DNA from: Adineta steineri
Taxonomy: Eukaryota; Rotifera; Eurotatoria; Adinetida; Adinetidae
Assembly: GCA_905250115.1 (NCBI GenBank)
Contig: CAJNOI010000145.1
Location: forward strand, 124,001-188,000
Length of the DNA stretch: 64,000 nt
Reading direction: 5' to 3'
Position 1 is the first letter of the stretch. Each line of letters begins with the position of its first letter. The notes below the pieces were generated by a model. That model saw only the letters and a program-made list of their open reading frames with translations, was not told the DNA's origin and did no database searches. Both the position numbers and the translations under genes were made by a program. This document shows, in pieces, positions 32,391 through 44,285 of the stretch.

Positions 32391-32409
32391 GGGGGGGGGG
32401 GGGGGGGGG
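32391..32409. repeat. run of 19 G
   Basis: An uninterrupted homopolymer of 19 guanines in AT-rich DNA, directly followed by CGCTTCG. It may be a real mononucleotide tract or an assembly join. Confidence 0.9.
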
Positions 32410-32610
32410 CGCTTCGTAATAATATGCAAAGTACCACGAGCCCAATGCATTTCATCGGATTATTCAATCTACCTGCACGCATTAGCACAACAGACTATTA
32501 TTTAAGTCTTCTTTGAGACGCGAAGTTTTATTCCTTTAATTTTCCGAGAGTAATATATAAAAAATTGCAAATAGTCGCATAGTTTTGAAACCTGTCTGAG
32601 ATCTTCTTCT

Positions 32611-33231
32611 TCAGTTTTTTTCTATTCCAACCCAATTTAACTCCCACTTTCTGACTGCCATCTTCGCCAAAGTTTGGGTGTGGTATTCGTATATGCCACC
32701 ATCCGTCACCACAAGGTAAACATCGAAGCCAGACTTGCTCTCTGCAAAGATTGATGTCATTCCAGTGACTAACCAGTGATCCGTTTTACCACCGAGACTT
32801 GTAAAGTAGGCGGGCACAGCTTGGAACTGACAGTGAGACGTGTCAACGTGAATGGCGACAGTAAAAGGACTGCCAATATAAGGTTGCCACTGCGTGTAAT
32901 TGGTTCGACCTTGACAGAGCTTAGGTTGCCTTGCGAGGATGTCTTTCTGGAGTTGGTTATTTTTCTCCTCGAGTTCGTTCAGCTTTGTTACCTGCATTTC
33001 CGAAGTTTCTTTCTGCTGATTGACCTTTTGATTCAGGTTATCGAGCTGTACTTCCTGTGCTTGCGTTGTCTGTTTGAGTTCGTTGATTGCCTTCCACAAG
33101 TTTCCTTGATCAGATGCCCAGCCAAAGTAATCAAGCCAGGTATCTCCGATACCCTGTGTGATGCTGAGCGTTGCGGCTCCATGCCAAGTGGCGATAAAAT
33201 ACAAAGTAAAGTGTACGAGAAAGAGATACAT
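32611..33231 (-). CDS. secreted coiled-coil protein of unknown function
   Basis: A single exon on the minus strand. The ATG at 33231 (206 residues) is preferred over 33330 because MYLFLVHFTLYFIATWHG is a signal peptide. Residues about 45-100 (LWKAINELKQTTQAQEVQLDNLNQ onward to NNQLQKDIL) form a heptad-repeat coiled coil, likely for oligomerisation. The C-terminal about 90 residues (YIGSPFTVAIHVDTSHCQF, VPAYFTSLGGKTDHWL, SIFAESKSGFDVYLV) form a compact beta-rich domain of a type I associate with rotifer-specific secreted proteins, perhaps lectin-like. No known family can be named. Its promoter and first codons are duplicated in inverted orientation 400-600 nt away. Confidence 0.65.
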   Translation of the reverse strand: MYLFLVHFTLYFIATWHGAATLSITQGIGDTWLDYFGWASDQGNLWKAINELKQTTQAQEVQLDNLNQKVNQQKETSEMQVTKLNELEEKNNQLQKDILARQPKLCQGRTNYTQWQPYIGSPFTVAIHVDTSHCQFQAVPAYFTSLGGKTDHWLVTGMTSIFAESKSGFDVYLVVTDGGIYEYHTQTLAKMAVRKWELNWVGIEKN

Positions 33232-33903
33232 TTTTGAGAGTGTGGAATGAATAGTGATAATTGTTTTTAAATACTTTCTAATAAAGCAGTCATAGCGTAT
33301 GTTTGCAGAAGGATTTCTAACGCAAATCATTCGATTTTGTTTCTATATGCTAAGCCTTTAGGTTTCATGTTTCGCGCTTGTTTTTCCGAGAAAATGTGAA
33401 GAACCTTGGCGTTTGACACCAGAGAAAAACACAAGCCTTTTGCGAGTTAGGGTGGGTATGGGTGAGTGGCTGTCGATGTCGTGTAGGTGGGTTTGGATGT
33501 TGATGTGGGCGTTGGATAAATAGAATACCCACACCTACATCCCACCCTCAAGATGATAGGGTGTTGTGTGGATGTAGGTGTGGGCATTGAATGAATAAAA
33601 TACCACACCCTAATCTGTACTCACACCCACACCCAGCCTCTGTCGCTAAGAGTTTGTTTTTTTTCTGACGCCAAACCTCAAGATTCTTCACGTTTTCTTA
33701 GAATAACAAGCATCCTCATGAAACTTAAAAGCTTAGCATATCGAAACAAAATCGAATGATATGTGTCAGAAATCCTTCTGCAAACATACACTATGACTGT
33801 TTTATTGAAAAGTATTTAAGAACAATTATCGCCACTTAGTCCACACTCTCAAAAATGTATCTCTTTCTCACACACTTTACTTTGTGTTTTATTGTCATTC
33901 TTC
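33190..33903. repeat. large imperfect inverted repeat with telomere-like core
   Basis: Left arm about 33190-33450 and right arm about 33640-33903 are inverted copies. Shared strings include GCTTAGCATAT, AAACAAAATCGAATGAT, AAATCCTTCTGCAAACATA, CTATGACTG, CCACACTCTCAAAAATGTAT and CACTTTACTTTGT. The left arm carries the promoter and first codons of the coiled-coil gene. The right arm carries a diverged copy. The core 33448-33640 contains two G-rich/C-rich units. Confidence 0.85.
33448..33640. repeat. two adjacent telomere-like inverted units at the palindrome centre
   Basis: The first unit runs from GGGTGGGTATGGGTGAG to ACCCACACCTACATCCCACC, ending in CTCAAGATGA. The second runs from TAGGGTGTTGTGTGGATGTA to ACTCACACCCACACCC. 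Both have loops of the type GATAAATAGAATAC / GAATGAATAAAATAC. They sit exactly between the arms of the larger inverted repeat. Confidence 0.75.
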
Positions 33904-33908
33904 CAAAG
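33855..33908 (+). pseudogene. truncated inverted copy of the coiled-coil gene's first codons
   Basis: ATG TAT CTC TTT CTC encodes MYLFLTHFTLCFIVILPK, closely matching the signal peptide of the minus-strand gene (MYLFLVHFTLYFIA). The copy then reads into GTAATC and AT-rich DNA without the rest of the gene. The duplicated promoter upstream is well preserved, so it may still be transcribed. Confidence 0.65.
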
Positions 33909-34116
33909 GTAATCAAATTGACTTCTATTATCATGGAGAATATTTCATGTAGACATTAGAAGTACTTTCATTATATCCTTAAAATCGCGTTAGATATTTA
34001 TCATTCGAAATAATAACAGTGATATCGTAATTCACGATAAATCAATCTTGAATAAAAATATTTTATTTTATTATATTTTATTTCCAAAGATTAGCAATCA
34101 GAAAAAAAGATTATGA

Positions 34117-37100
34117 TTAAGAAATAAGAAATTTATGCGTTTTAGCTACATTTAATGAAAGTTTTGTCATATGTAAAACATTCATGGTAATATTAAATGT
34201 CCATTGACTTGTTGATATTAATTCTTGTCCATTCCATAAAATTTTTGTTGGTTGTTTATTTAAACCAAATATTTTAATATCTTCAAATTTAATATCATTA
34301 CCCATTTGTTGATATTTATAAGTCCATGGTTCAATTGTTAAACGTTGAGATTGATAATTAAATATAAAATAATTATAAATCGTTTGTTCATAAGTGTCAA
34401 TTGATTCTCCATCATCCCAGAATAAATCTCCACTAGCATATTGATTTTTATCTAAAGCTACAATTAAAAATAATGGTTTCTTACGTGATGCTACTGTATT
34501 CATTGCTGATTGTTGATGTGGTATAATATAACCACCACGTAAATATAATGGAATGAAATCAAGTGGTGCTGAAACAGTTAGATGACCAAGTATTGTTTGT
34601 TCTTCACCAGTATAATAATCAAACCATCGTTCTGTCGTAGGTAAATAGAGAGATTTATTAATATGATTTTCATAGATAACTGGAGCGATAAGTAATGATG
34701 AACCCCATAAAAATTGTTCATCAAGTGACCAACATTCAGAATCTAATGGAAATATATGAACCATTGAACGAACAACAGTTCCACCAGATACATGAACTCG
34801 ATGAAATAATGTATATAAATATGGAATAAGTGTATATCGTAATTCTACAGCATGACGATTTGATGTTGCAACATTTGTCGAAAAAATACCTGGATCTTGA
34901 TCAATATAACCAAAACCATTATGATTTCGAAAGAATGGATTAAAAGCACCTAGAATATTTTAATAAAAAAAACGATTATTTATTAAAAATAATTGATTTA
35001 ACCTAATTGCATCCATCGTTGACACATTTGTTCTGTTGTATTTTGAAAATAACCACAAATATCTGCACCTATATAAGGAATACCAAATAAATTAAATTCT
35101 AACATTCCAATAATATTAAATTTAAGATGTGTCCAATCTGCAGTATTATCTCCAAGCCAATGACCACCAAATACACCTGATGATGGAAATGTTGATCGGC
35201 TAATAACAACTGATCGTTTATTTTCTGTCATTCGTCCAGCTACTAATGAAGCTACTGTTTCTGACCATCCATATAAACTATGTACATCATAATGATTATA
35301 GATATGACCTTGTCCATCTGTTTGTTCACCAATCATACATAAAGTTTTATCAGATATATAATCACCACATATTGCTGTTTTATATGGTGGATTTTCGAAA
35401 GGTTCATCATCAATAGGACAATGAAGATTCCATAGTTCTTCTCCATTCCAATTCCATGGTTTATCTTTATTTGTATCAAAATTAGCTGGTTCACTTTAAT
35501 GATTAAATAAAATTATTAAATGATTGATACAAATAAAACTCACTTCATATCAATCCAAAGACCATCAAATTTAAGTTTTGAATGATAATTAACAATCTGA
35601 GATTTCCACCATTCAATTGCTGGTGGATAGAAAAAATCAGGAAACACAGCTTTTCCTGTTTTAAATAAACATATTTTATTTATTATTAGTAAAACTGAAT
35701 ATAGAATCTAGTTGGTAAATAATAACTAACCGTCAGGCCATACATGACCAAGCATATTTCTATTATTTGTTTCATTAAATTGAAGATTTCGATGTATAGG
35801 CCATTTAATCCAAATATTAGCTTTTTCTCCTTCAGTATAAGTCGAATAGTTTTTTTCTTGAGAATCAATTGCTGGATCAAGAATTGTAATAAATTTCATT
35901 CCATTATCATGTAACCAATCGATATATTCAGGTAAACCATCAAAATCAATTGGATGCCAAGTAAAATCAAGTCGTTTATAAAAATAATCAATATCACCAT
36001 ACCTAATAAAAATAAAAAAAATAATTATTAAAACGAATATTTCATATAACTTACATGACATCAAGAGGAATATTTGCATCAAGTGTTCTCGTCATTGCTG
36101 CTTTCATATTATTCAATGTATTATAACCATAACGTGATAGTTGAAATCCAAGTGCCCAATAAGGTGGCATATATGGTTTACCAATAACTGATTGATATTG
36201 TTGAATAACGTTTTCTGGATTTGGTCCTGCAAAAAAGATAATATCTAAAATACCACCAATTGTTCGATAAGTAAGCATAGCTTGATCATCATCAAATTCA
36301 TCAAATTTATAATCTTGTGCATTTGAATTGAAAATAAATATACCAAAAGCTTGTCCATCTGGTTCAACAACCATGTAGAATGGATGAGCACCATATAGAT
36401 TTTCATTTACTCCCGATGGCCATTGATCTCTACTAAACATACCATAACGATATGATTCTTTTAATGTATGACGAAATGAACGATGAGTATTCTCACCAAA
36501 ACCTATATAAAAATCGTTAATTGAAATATATATATATATTTTTACAAGATTTACCATAAATATTTCTCGATGGAATTGTTGTTATTATTTGAATAAATTT
36601 ATCATCATAAATAAAACTATTAGCAAAAAATGATGTATCAAATAATATTGATTGTGTATTAGTTCGTTGTATTCGAAATCCAACTTGATTATTCAAAGTT
36701 TTTGTTAATTGAAATTTAATTTTCGATGAAGATGAAATTGATGGATTCCATTGAATAGGAACTGGAACTTCATATCTTTGAGCATTTGTATCACGTATAG
36801 TCATACGTATCATATCAGTACCGGACACACTAATCTGAACATCTAAATTATCAATATCATTATTAAATAAAGAAAAGTCATTAGATGTATCCTTTGATTG
36901 TATTTTTGTCATAGATGAGTTAGTTGATAGACGAATGAGTTTATATTGTGTAATCGCATTTGAAATTTGATTACTTTCTCCCATTAGATCATATCCTCCT
37001 TTTTCTAATGGAATGAAACAAGTAGAGACATTTGAGTCCCATGTACATCCGCGAGCCAAACAAGATTCATTAGTTATATTCAAAGTTCGATTTATTGAAA

Positions 37101-37356
37101 CATCAAACATACAGAAAGATTTGTATTCATCAATATCTGGCAAACAATTAATTCGATGTTTAGTATCATTTTTAATTTTATCAGGTATTTCGACAATTAT
37201 TATTTCTGGATCTTCTTTTACCATTTTATCATTTCTATTTATTTGAGTTTGATGTTGCATTGTTAAATCGAATTCTTCATGATTATATGCTCGTCCATTA
37301 ACATAGACGATGCAAAAAAATCCAACGAGAGAAAATAATAAAATAATACGATGCAT
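34117..37356 (-). CDS. GH31 alpha-glucosidase (acid alpha-glucosidase / maltase-glucoamylase type)
   Basis: Six minus-strand exons join in phase: 37356-36555, 36502-36055, 36002-35731, 35655-35544, 35493-35003 and 34949-34117, giving 985 residues. A signal peptide ([21 protein letters not shown]) is followed by a P-type trefoil domain with paired Cys (RINCLPD...FCMFD...[10 protein letters not shown]). The GH31 barrel shows [26 protein letters not shown], the nucleophile block DGLWIDMNEPANF (split across the exon 4/5 junction), and the acid/base block [12 protein letters not shown]. The C-terminal beta domains contain WFDYYTGEE and [13 protein letters not shown], as in human GAA. It releases glucose from alpha-1,4 (and 1,6) glucans in lysosome or gut lumen. 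No transmembrane anchor is seen. All catalytic blocks are intact. Confidence 0.96.
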
Positions 37357-38806
37357 GTTGTTAATTCAATTGCTCAAAACATTTGAACTAGAAGAAAGTA
37401 TAATAATATAAATATATCATATAGCAAAATCTTTATCATATCTAAATTTATATCAATAATCCTTCATTTTTTCTTTGTAAAGACTACTATGATCTCAGTC
37501 CTATTTCGACCTATACTGATAGAAAAACAAAATCAGAAACTTATATAACGTCAGTCTAGATTTATCGAAAGAATATATATACTATTCGATGAATAGAAAG
37601 TCAATTTTGTTATCTTTCGAATGATGACTGATAAGTTAAGCTGAAAATTTATATTGCGAAAAATAATCGTGTTGATAATCAAAAATGAAAAGCTGTAAAT
37701 AGAAAAAAAAGACTACATTTATTACTTAACGATACAACTGAAAATAATAATAAACCAATTGAATACTACACGGATTTATTGCTTTGACAAATGTTCTTTT
37801 ATCTAAAGAATTTCGTGTACATGAAAGTGAAAGATGGATATAAAAGTCTCACACAAGAAGAAGAAAAAAGAAATTTTTCGACGTCGGAAGTACAGAGAAA
37901 TACCATAAATAGTACTACTATTTGAAAAATATTTAAAATTCAGCTATTTAGGTTTATATTTTTACTATAAATAGAAAGTCATATCGAACATGTTTGCTAA
38001 GCATTAAGTCCGAGTCTACATTCTAATGCCAATAATTCAACTTGATCATAATCCATTAACTTAAAACTTCCAGACATGAGTTTAACTGTTTGTATCCATC
38101 CATACTTCTGTCACTTGTCTCTTTGCTTCTCTTCCATTCCTTTTCCTCTTTTCTCTCAGTTTTTATAGTTCTATTTATGATAAAAATATGAGCATAAATG
38201 GTTGGAATCTATGTAGTTTTCATTTAGTAGCGCCACTATTTTTGACTACTATAAATAAAGTAATATGAAAGAAAAAAATTGAGTTATATCTGTTGTTTTT
38301 AGTTTTTGATATATTGTCAATTCTGAAAGACTCTCTCTTAATATTATTCATATCTGGTTGTCTACGTACTGTTTCTTGTGAGAATCAAAAAGTACATCAG
38401 ATTTCTTATCATCATTTTAGAGTAAACTCGCTCATACTTTTTATATCAAATAAACTCAAAGATTTTTCTAATGTTTTCTATTTTTTGAAAGTAGCTAATG
38501 TATCTCATGATAAACGATAACAACTCTAACAAACATTAATATCGAGAAAAGTACTTTGAAAACTTGTTTTTATCAGGTATTCTTTCTCGTGTTAAATGAT
38601 GATAAAAGCTTTTTTGATCTGAAATAAAAATAGAAATTGTTTTTAAATACTTGAATGAAATAGATTCTATAATGTTGTTTCATTCAATGATTAAATGTAT
38701 TTGGAAAGAAAAAAAAAGGTTTTTATCTCATCAGTATATAATTCAGAGGAACATTTCTTTTTCATTCACATTAATTTCATATCATCAGTTAAAGAAGATC
38801 GTAATA
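37357..38806. other. intergenic region, 1.4 kb
   Basis: Divergent spacer between the alpha-glucosidase and the PAN-like gene. An open frame at 38293-38520 and the upstream extension 38651-38806 lack features. No element recognised. Confidence 0.45.
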
Positions 38807-40071
38807 ATGTATACAAATTATATTCTATTTCTAATAAATATTCATATCTTATATGCCGACGATACATCAGTAACTCACTTGTATGGAAGTGGTACTGATT
38901 CTATTCCAGCTACCCCTATTGAATTACGTGGTATTTATTCATCGATTGCTTCTACTTTTCGTTGTGATCTATTATGTCATCAAGATCCACAATGTCGTAC
39001 ATTTGTCTTTGATTTACCTATTTGTAAATTATATGAAGGTTCTTCAAATACTGGTTTGATTGTTAATTCATCTTCTACTGGTCGTATCGTTGGTAGAATA
39101 ATTTATCACAACATTAATTTATCATCGACTTACAATCAATCTTGTAATCATTGTTATTCTGATCGATATCTTGTATGCAGAAATAACACATGCCAATGTC
39201 CTCTAAGTACTTTCTGGGATAATAAAAGTAAGTGTATCAATCAATTGTTTGTTGATTCAAAATCACCATGTCAAAATGATAATTGGTGTCGTCAAGATAT
39301 GAATCTTACTTGTCAATGTGGTAAATATCAATGTCCAGTGACAACTTATTGGATTAATAAAACCTGTGCACCACAATTATTCGCTGGAGCATCTTGCAAT
39401 ACAAGTAACCAGTGTCGTAATGATCTCAATCTAGTTTGCTCAAGAATCATCAAAACATGTATACGTATGTTTATCTTCCAAAATAGTTGATTTCCACTGA
39501 GAAAACACTTTTTGTACATAATTTACACATCATATAGAAATAGATTTTGATGACTGTGCATTTGTTAATTCTGAATAACTTCATATAGGTTAATCGTTTT
39601 CTTTTATATTCAGTGATACCGATTGTACAAATGGATGTTATTAATGGAACTCTTCCTGGTAACTTCTCACAACTTGGAATTCAACTTATTAGTACTGGTT
39701 CTGAATGGTTCCGTGCTTTCGATAATAATACTTACAGCTATTGGAATGCAAATAGTTATGATGTATCAGATTATCTGCTTGTCACATTCAATGATACATA
39801 TCTACTACATTCTCCACAATTAACAGTATACGGTGATGGGTGGCATGATCCAGAAGCAATAGATGTTTACTTAGATAAAGAAGCGACATATTCAGGTCAA
39901 TCATTCGCGTATCCAGTGATTACAAATCTAAATTATCTCGCTTTTGCACCAAATCAATTCAATAATTCAATCAAACCGTTAGCAGCTAAAGAAGTCATGA
40001 TCAATTTTGAACGACTCAGTATTAATCAAATCTGGCTATTTGAACTGTCATTCTTTGGAGGCTTATATTAA
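38807..40071 (+). CDS. secreted PAN-like / Cys-rich protein with discoidin-like C-terminal domain
   Basis: Two exons, 38807-39464 and 39614-40071, join in phase (371 residues). The ATG at 38807 is chosen because MYTNYILFLINIHILYA is a signal peptide; an upstream in-frame ATG at 38651 would hide it. Residues about 45-75 (FRCDLLCHQDPQCRTFVFD followed by LPICKLYEG) look like a PAN/apple module. Residues about 105-215 hold three Cys-rich repeats of EB-module type (SCNHCYSDRYLVCRNNTCQC, CQNDNWCRQDMNLTCQCGKY, CNTSNQCRNDLNLVC). The second exon encodes a beta-sandwich-like domain (GSEWFRAFDNNTYSYWNAN, WLFELSFFGG) similar to F5/8-C domains. Many N-glycosylation sites. Such proteins usually bind glycans or other proteins outside the cell; a precise role is not visible. 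Confidence 0.68.
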
Positions 40072-41629
40072 TTGATATAAAAAAGCTTAATCCAAACTGA
40101 TTCGAATTATAAAATAAATACCTAATTGTAATATCTCGATTATTTCATTTGATATCCAAATAAATTTATGAATTTATCTTATTCTTCGCAAAGAATTCAG
40201 AGAAAACTTTTGGCACAGCAGAGATCATTAAGTTATGGGTATAACATCAACAACTTTTTATGGGTGAATATTTGAATTTTGTATGGAAAAATATAATATT
40301 TACAAATAAAGTGAGAAGGTTTTTGTATCTCGAAATAGATACATGACAGACTAATTTGAATTATTTGTTCTGTGAATTTAAAAAATAACTTAGTGATATT
40401 TATATTGAGGGTATGGTTGTCAATAAGATTCAACGTATACCTACATTTTATATAGTTAATAATAATGGAAAAGTAAGTGTTATACATAATAGAGCTATGT
40501 CGAATTAGTATAAGAATGCCATTTTCCCTACACTTTCGTGAGACTACTCCTATAAATCTTTTGTTAGTAAAATTATTTTATGTGATAAATATTTTTCCTA
40601 AAGTGCTTCATTCGATACTCAATAGAATATGTTAAAATGAGATTTCCTTGATTTTTATATCGGTTTATATACTATATCATGAAAATCTCGCTCTATAATT
40701 TCTTAGTAAAACCAACTTTTCTCTTGAATAGAACTAGATTTTTGTTTGATATTTTCTGCATAAGGTACACCACTATGAGTCAGAAAAGGATCAAATTTGT
40801 TCAAACAAGATCTCTCAAAAAATAATGGCACACAAAACGAAAAAGTATTTTGACAGGCGTTGTTGACAGTTTTCAGTTTATAAAACATTGTCCAAGCCAG
40901 AAAATAAAAATATATCCGAAAAGCGCTTGATCAGTTCTACAAATCTAGCTAACAACATAATTTTATCAAGAATTACAATACAGTAAAAAAATAGATCTTC
41001 GTCTGGGGGATGATGTTAAAAACGGCGTATTCGATATTGTTTTCACGATTTCTCGTAAACTAAACTAGCTAGAAATCTCACATTTTTAAAAGGGTAGGGG
41101 CATCTACGGACGGGTAAAATAAAAAAAATTTATCAAAATTGATTGAGCACAACTCGAGTTATAAGAGTTTTACTATTCGAGAACCGACGGTACAAATGGC
41201 GCGCTCTTCACCTATATATTAATAGTAAACAAAGTTTTCCTACGATGTTCTTCATAGTAGAAAATTTGAATATGTATTAAAGTACAATTCTGTATTTTTT
41301 CTATCGATCATATTATTTTCAACTTTAAACTTATGAATCAGCTAGTATGATGCTTTTCAAACCTACCAAGCCATCTGTTATTCTTCACATCCCATTTTCA
41401 CCTTCGAATATAAGAACTTATTACATATTTTTCTCTCAATATCATAAGAGTTTGTAAGTCTAGTCTGAACTCAAATGTATTGATTTCTGTTAAAATCCAA
41501 TGCTTAATAGGCAGCAACCGAGAAACATGTTTTATTTCTGTTAGATTATTATACAATTGGTTATAAAAAAAATAATGATTATTTTAGAATTAAATATGTT
41601 TATTAGATATTTAATAGTAATTATTGACA
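40072..41629. other. intergenic region, 1.6 kb
   Basis: Convergent spacer. It contains one very degenerate G-rich element (about 40404-40446: TTGAGGGTATGGTTG...GTATACCTAC) and otherwise AT-rich DNA. Minus open frames at 40233-40888 show no domains. Confidence 0.45.
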
Positions 41630-42775
41630 TTAACATTGAATATTTGGATCAAGACGCATAATTTGATTATTAGTACAGTCAGAAAAGTACATAACATAAT
41701 TGTCAATAATTTTCATAAATGAAACAGCAAAATTTGTTGTTGTAGTAGTAGTAGTATAATTACCAAGTAGGTTTCCTTGTTGATCATATATCAATACTAT
41801 ATTACGCTCTAATGGAAACCAAAATCGATTACATTCATCAATTACCATACTGGTAGAACCTCCTGTATTATTCAATTTAACTAAATTAAGAGCCAATGCT
41901 TCATTCCAATTTGTACTAATATTAGTTGCACTGTAAGAATAAATTGACTTATTAGTATAGGATGTAGCATAAAAGAAAGAATCATTGACACGCCATAATC
42001 CATGTGGGCCAGCATAGTGAACCGGCTGAGAAAAAACAAATTTATACATGACTGGTGCAAGACTTGTCCGATTATAGAATACAAGAGAATTATTTGAGTT
42101 TGATGTAACAACCATTGTTGAGCCATTATTAAGAAACATAATACCACGTGGACCGCTGACACCTGTCATTGTAATATTATTCATTATTGTTAAATTTTGA
42201 CTGTTAATAATTGGTATGAAATTTTGATTATTTGGAGCAATGAAATATGCATTTTGACTATAACCTATACTCATTTCATTTGCATTTGGGATAGCAATAC
42301 GAGTAATTGTTGTTAGATTGTTTAGATCAAAACGATGAAGAAAATTTGGTGTCATTTCAACTGTTACTAAATAACCATGATCATCAATAATCATTTCACG
42401 AGGTGTCGTTATATTCGCAAGAATGATAGTGGCTTGCTTGAGTCTATTTAATAAATAATTAATATCTGGCATACAACATTGACTGGCATTTGGATATGTT
42501 TTTTGAGGAAAATAGAGACGAGCACCTGTCATTATTTGAATACGATATGTTATTGGAAAGACAGAAAATAATTGACAAGTGCCGTTTGGAAACCAATTAA
42601 AAGCTGGATATGATAATGATGATAGACAAAGGCATCGATCGTATGTTACATTTATAATTAAAGTAGTATTTAAAGGAATTCTTGAAATAATAATAGTATT
42701 ATTAATATAAGGAATTTGACCGGAATTAATCAGAAGAATTGGAAGTATTAAATAATAAATGTATATGTGCGACAT
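41630..42775 (-). CDS. secreted NHL/YVTN-like beta-propeller glycoprotein
   Basis: A single exon on the minus strand, 381 residues from the preferred ATG at 42775. An earlier in-frame ATG at 42802 adds nine residues before the signal peptide MSHIYIYYLILPILLINSG. A Cys-containing N-terminal part (CLCLSSLSYPAFNWFPNGTC, ASQCCMPD) is followed by four-stranded repeats (REMIIDDHGYLVTVEM, GPRGIMFLNNGSTMVVTS, GPHGLWRVNDSFFYATS, TSMVIDECNRFWFPLE, YVMYFSDCTNNQIMRLD). These fit an NHL or YVTN-like beta-propeller. It carries very many NxT/NxS sites, suggesting heavy glycosylation. Such secreted propellers are abundant in bdelloids. Ligand unknown. Confidence 0.68.
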   Translation of the reverse strand: MSHIYIYYLILPILLINSGQIPYINNTIIISRIPLNTTLIINVTYDRCLCLSSLSYPAFNWFPNGTCQLFSVFPITYRIQIMTGARLYFPQKTYPNASQCCMPDINYLLNRLKQATIILANITTPREMIIDDHGYLVTVEMTPNFLHRFDLNNLTTITRIAIPNANEMSIGYSQNAYFIAPNNQNFIPIINSQNLTIMNNITMTGVSGPRGIMFLNNGSTMVVTSNSNNSLVFYNRTSLAPVMYKFVFSQPVHYAGPHGLWRVNDSFFYATSYTNKSIYSYSATNISTNWNEALALNLVKLNNTGGSTSMVIDECNRFWFPLERNIVLIYDQQGNLLGNYTTTTTTTNFAVSFMKIIDNYVMYFSDCTNNQIMRLDPNIQC

Positions 42776-42902
42776 AATTTGTTCTCTTGTCAACAAACTC
42801 ATTTTAACTAAATAGAAAATTTTGTTTCTCCTATTTCTCGATTAAATAAAATGAAGAAGAAATAGAATATATCACTTATTTTAATGTGTTAAAATAAAAA
42901 CT

Positions 42903-43118
42903 ATGGACGAGTTACTCAAAAAGCTTTTTTCTTCTTTTGAATATGCATCACATGATATTATTGAAGTACTTAATAAATTCATAGAAGAGAATAGATCATT
43001 AAAAAAACAGGGCATTAGTCTACATTATAAAAATGATGAATATTTTTACGAAGTTTTAAATCATTTGATAACATCATATTGCGAAGAAGATACATATAGA
43101 ACAACTAATGTCATCTGA
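42903..43118 (+). CDS. small hypothetical protein, possibly first exon of a larger gene
   Basis: A 71-codon open frame beginning MDELLKKLFSSFEYASHDII encodes an acidic, helical, soluble sequence with balanced composition, more protein-like than neighbouring DNA. An exon-like block with TTTTAG before it and CAAG/GTGTAT after it (about 43246-43318, INRSISVSKFLIEYYIINND) follows. The phases could not be joined with confidence. No family recognised. Divergent from the propeller gene with about 130 nt between starts. Confidence 0.3.
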   Translation: MDELLKKLFSSFEYASHDIIEVLNKFIEENRSLKKQGISLHYKNDEYFYEVLNHLITSYCEEDTYRTTNVI

Positions 43119-43759
43119 ACTTTATTTTGTGATTACGATTTATTAATTCTGATTTTAATTGAATAACTTATTATTCAGGCTTGATTACATTTATATGTGC
43201 CGATGTTTTTATTAGCATTTATCAAATATTATTATTTATTTTAGTATCAATCGTTCTATAAGTGTTAGTAAATTTCTTATTGAATACTATATCATTAATA
43301 ATGATTGTTTTCCACAAGGTGTATCCAAATTTTATTTATTGATGAGCTTTTTTCGCTCAGATCAGATCTCAATAGCACTCACGGGTTTTGAGAGAATAAA
43401 AACAACATTAGCAAATATAGTTTTTATATGTCCTCTTACTTTTCAAGATGAAGATGTGGGTAAGAGTGATCATCTAAAAGACGTTTTTTATTTATACGCA
43501 TATGCAAATTTTAACAGTTGTTTTATAATATCACTTACATGCTTCAGTGAAGCACTGAGTTTTACTAAGTAAAAATCATGTTAGTTAGTTAATTACACCC
43601 ATTACCGTCTCCAGCGTAGGGTGAGAATGCAAACAAAATATAGAAGCACACAAAGGTATTGAAAGTGCAGTTTTAAAGACTGTTCTGTTGCTCGCTACTG
43701 AAAACTGAACTAACGAGGGAACCTCTCCAGGTGATAAAGCCCTTTAAGCGCCATCTTTT

Positions 43760-43859
43760 NNNNNNNNNNNNNNNNNNNNNNNNNNNNNNNNNNNNNNNNN
43801 NNNNNNNNNNNNNNNNNNNNNNNNNNNNNNNNNNNNNNNNNNNNNNNNNNNNNNNNNNN
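43760..43859. other. assembly gap (100 N)
   Basis: Exactly 100 Ns. Sequence on both sides is open on the minus strand in some frames, so a coding segment may be interrupted here. Confidence 0.98.
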
Positions 43860-44167
43860 CTCACTTAAAGTTCCTCGTAGATCCTGGTACTCCTTGGTAG
43901 AATGTATCAAAATCTGAAATACTTTGTCATTCATTCCCGGCATTTAGTGATACTTTCAACAAAACTCTCACCCGTGCGCTCACCATCATCCATATCCACT
44001 CTTTCAGTTAAACAATAAAAAATTGATTCGATGAAATCCATGTTCCGATAAGTTTTTTCGGCGAAAATTAACTTTCAGTGGAATTCATTTTCGGTGAAAA
44101 TAGACTAAACCACACAGAACGTGCATTTTGTACTTTATTTTTGGTGAAGACGTTAAAAAAGCGAGGA

Positions 44168-44285
44168 TAGGAATGGATGTGGGTGTGAGTGCATAATACT
44201 TTTACCCACACCCTCATCTATACCTACATTCATTCATCCTTCATTACCCATACCCACACTGACATTCATCCATCCTCACTTACAC
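44168..44285. repeat. telomere-like inverted element with tandem C-rich arm
   Basis: GGAATGGATGTGGGTGTGAG is followed by a TAATACTTTT loop and ACCCACACCCTCATC. Further C-rich units then follow (CATTACCCATACCCACACTG, CATTCATCCATCCTCACTTA). The C-rich side is therefore two to three times longer than the G-rich side. Confidence 0.6.

Noticed and set aside
33448..33640. CRISPR-like array or true telomere
   Set aside because: Units are few, degenerate and arranged as inverted pairs, not regularly spaced direct repeats with unique spacers; both sides continue into ordinary gene-bearing DNA.
35686..35880. 64-codon minus open frame
   Set aside because: Alternative frame of exon 3 of the alpha-glucosidase plus the following intron.
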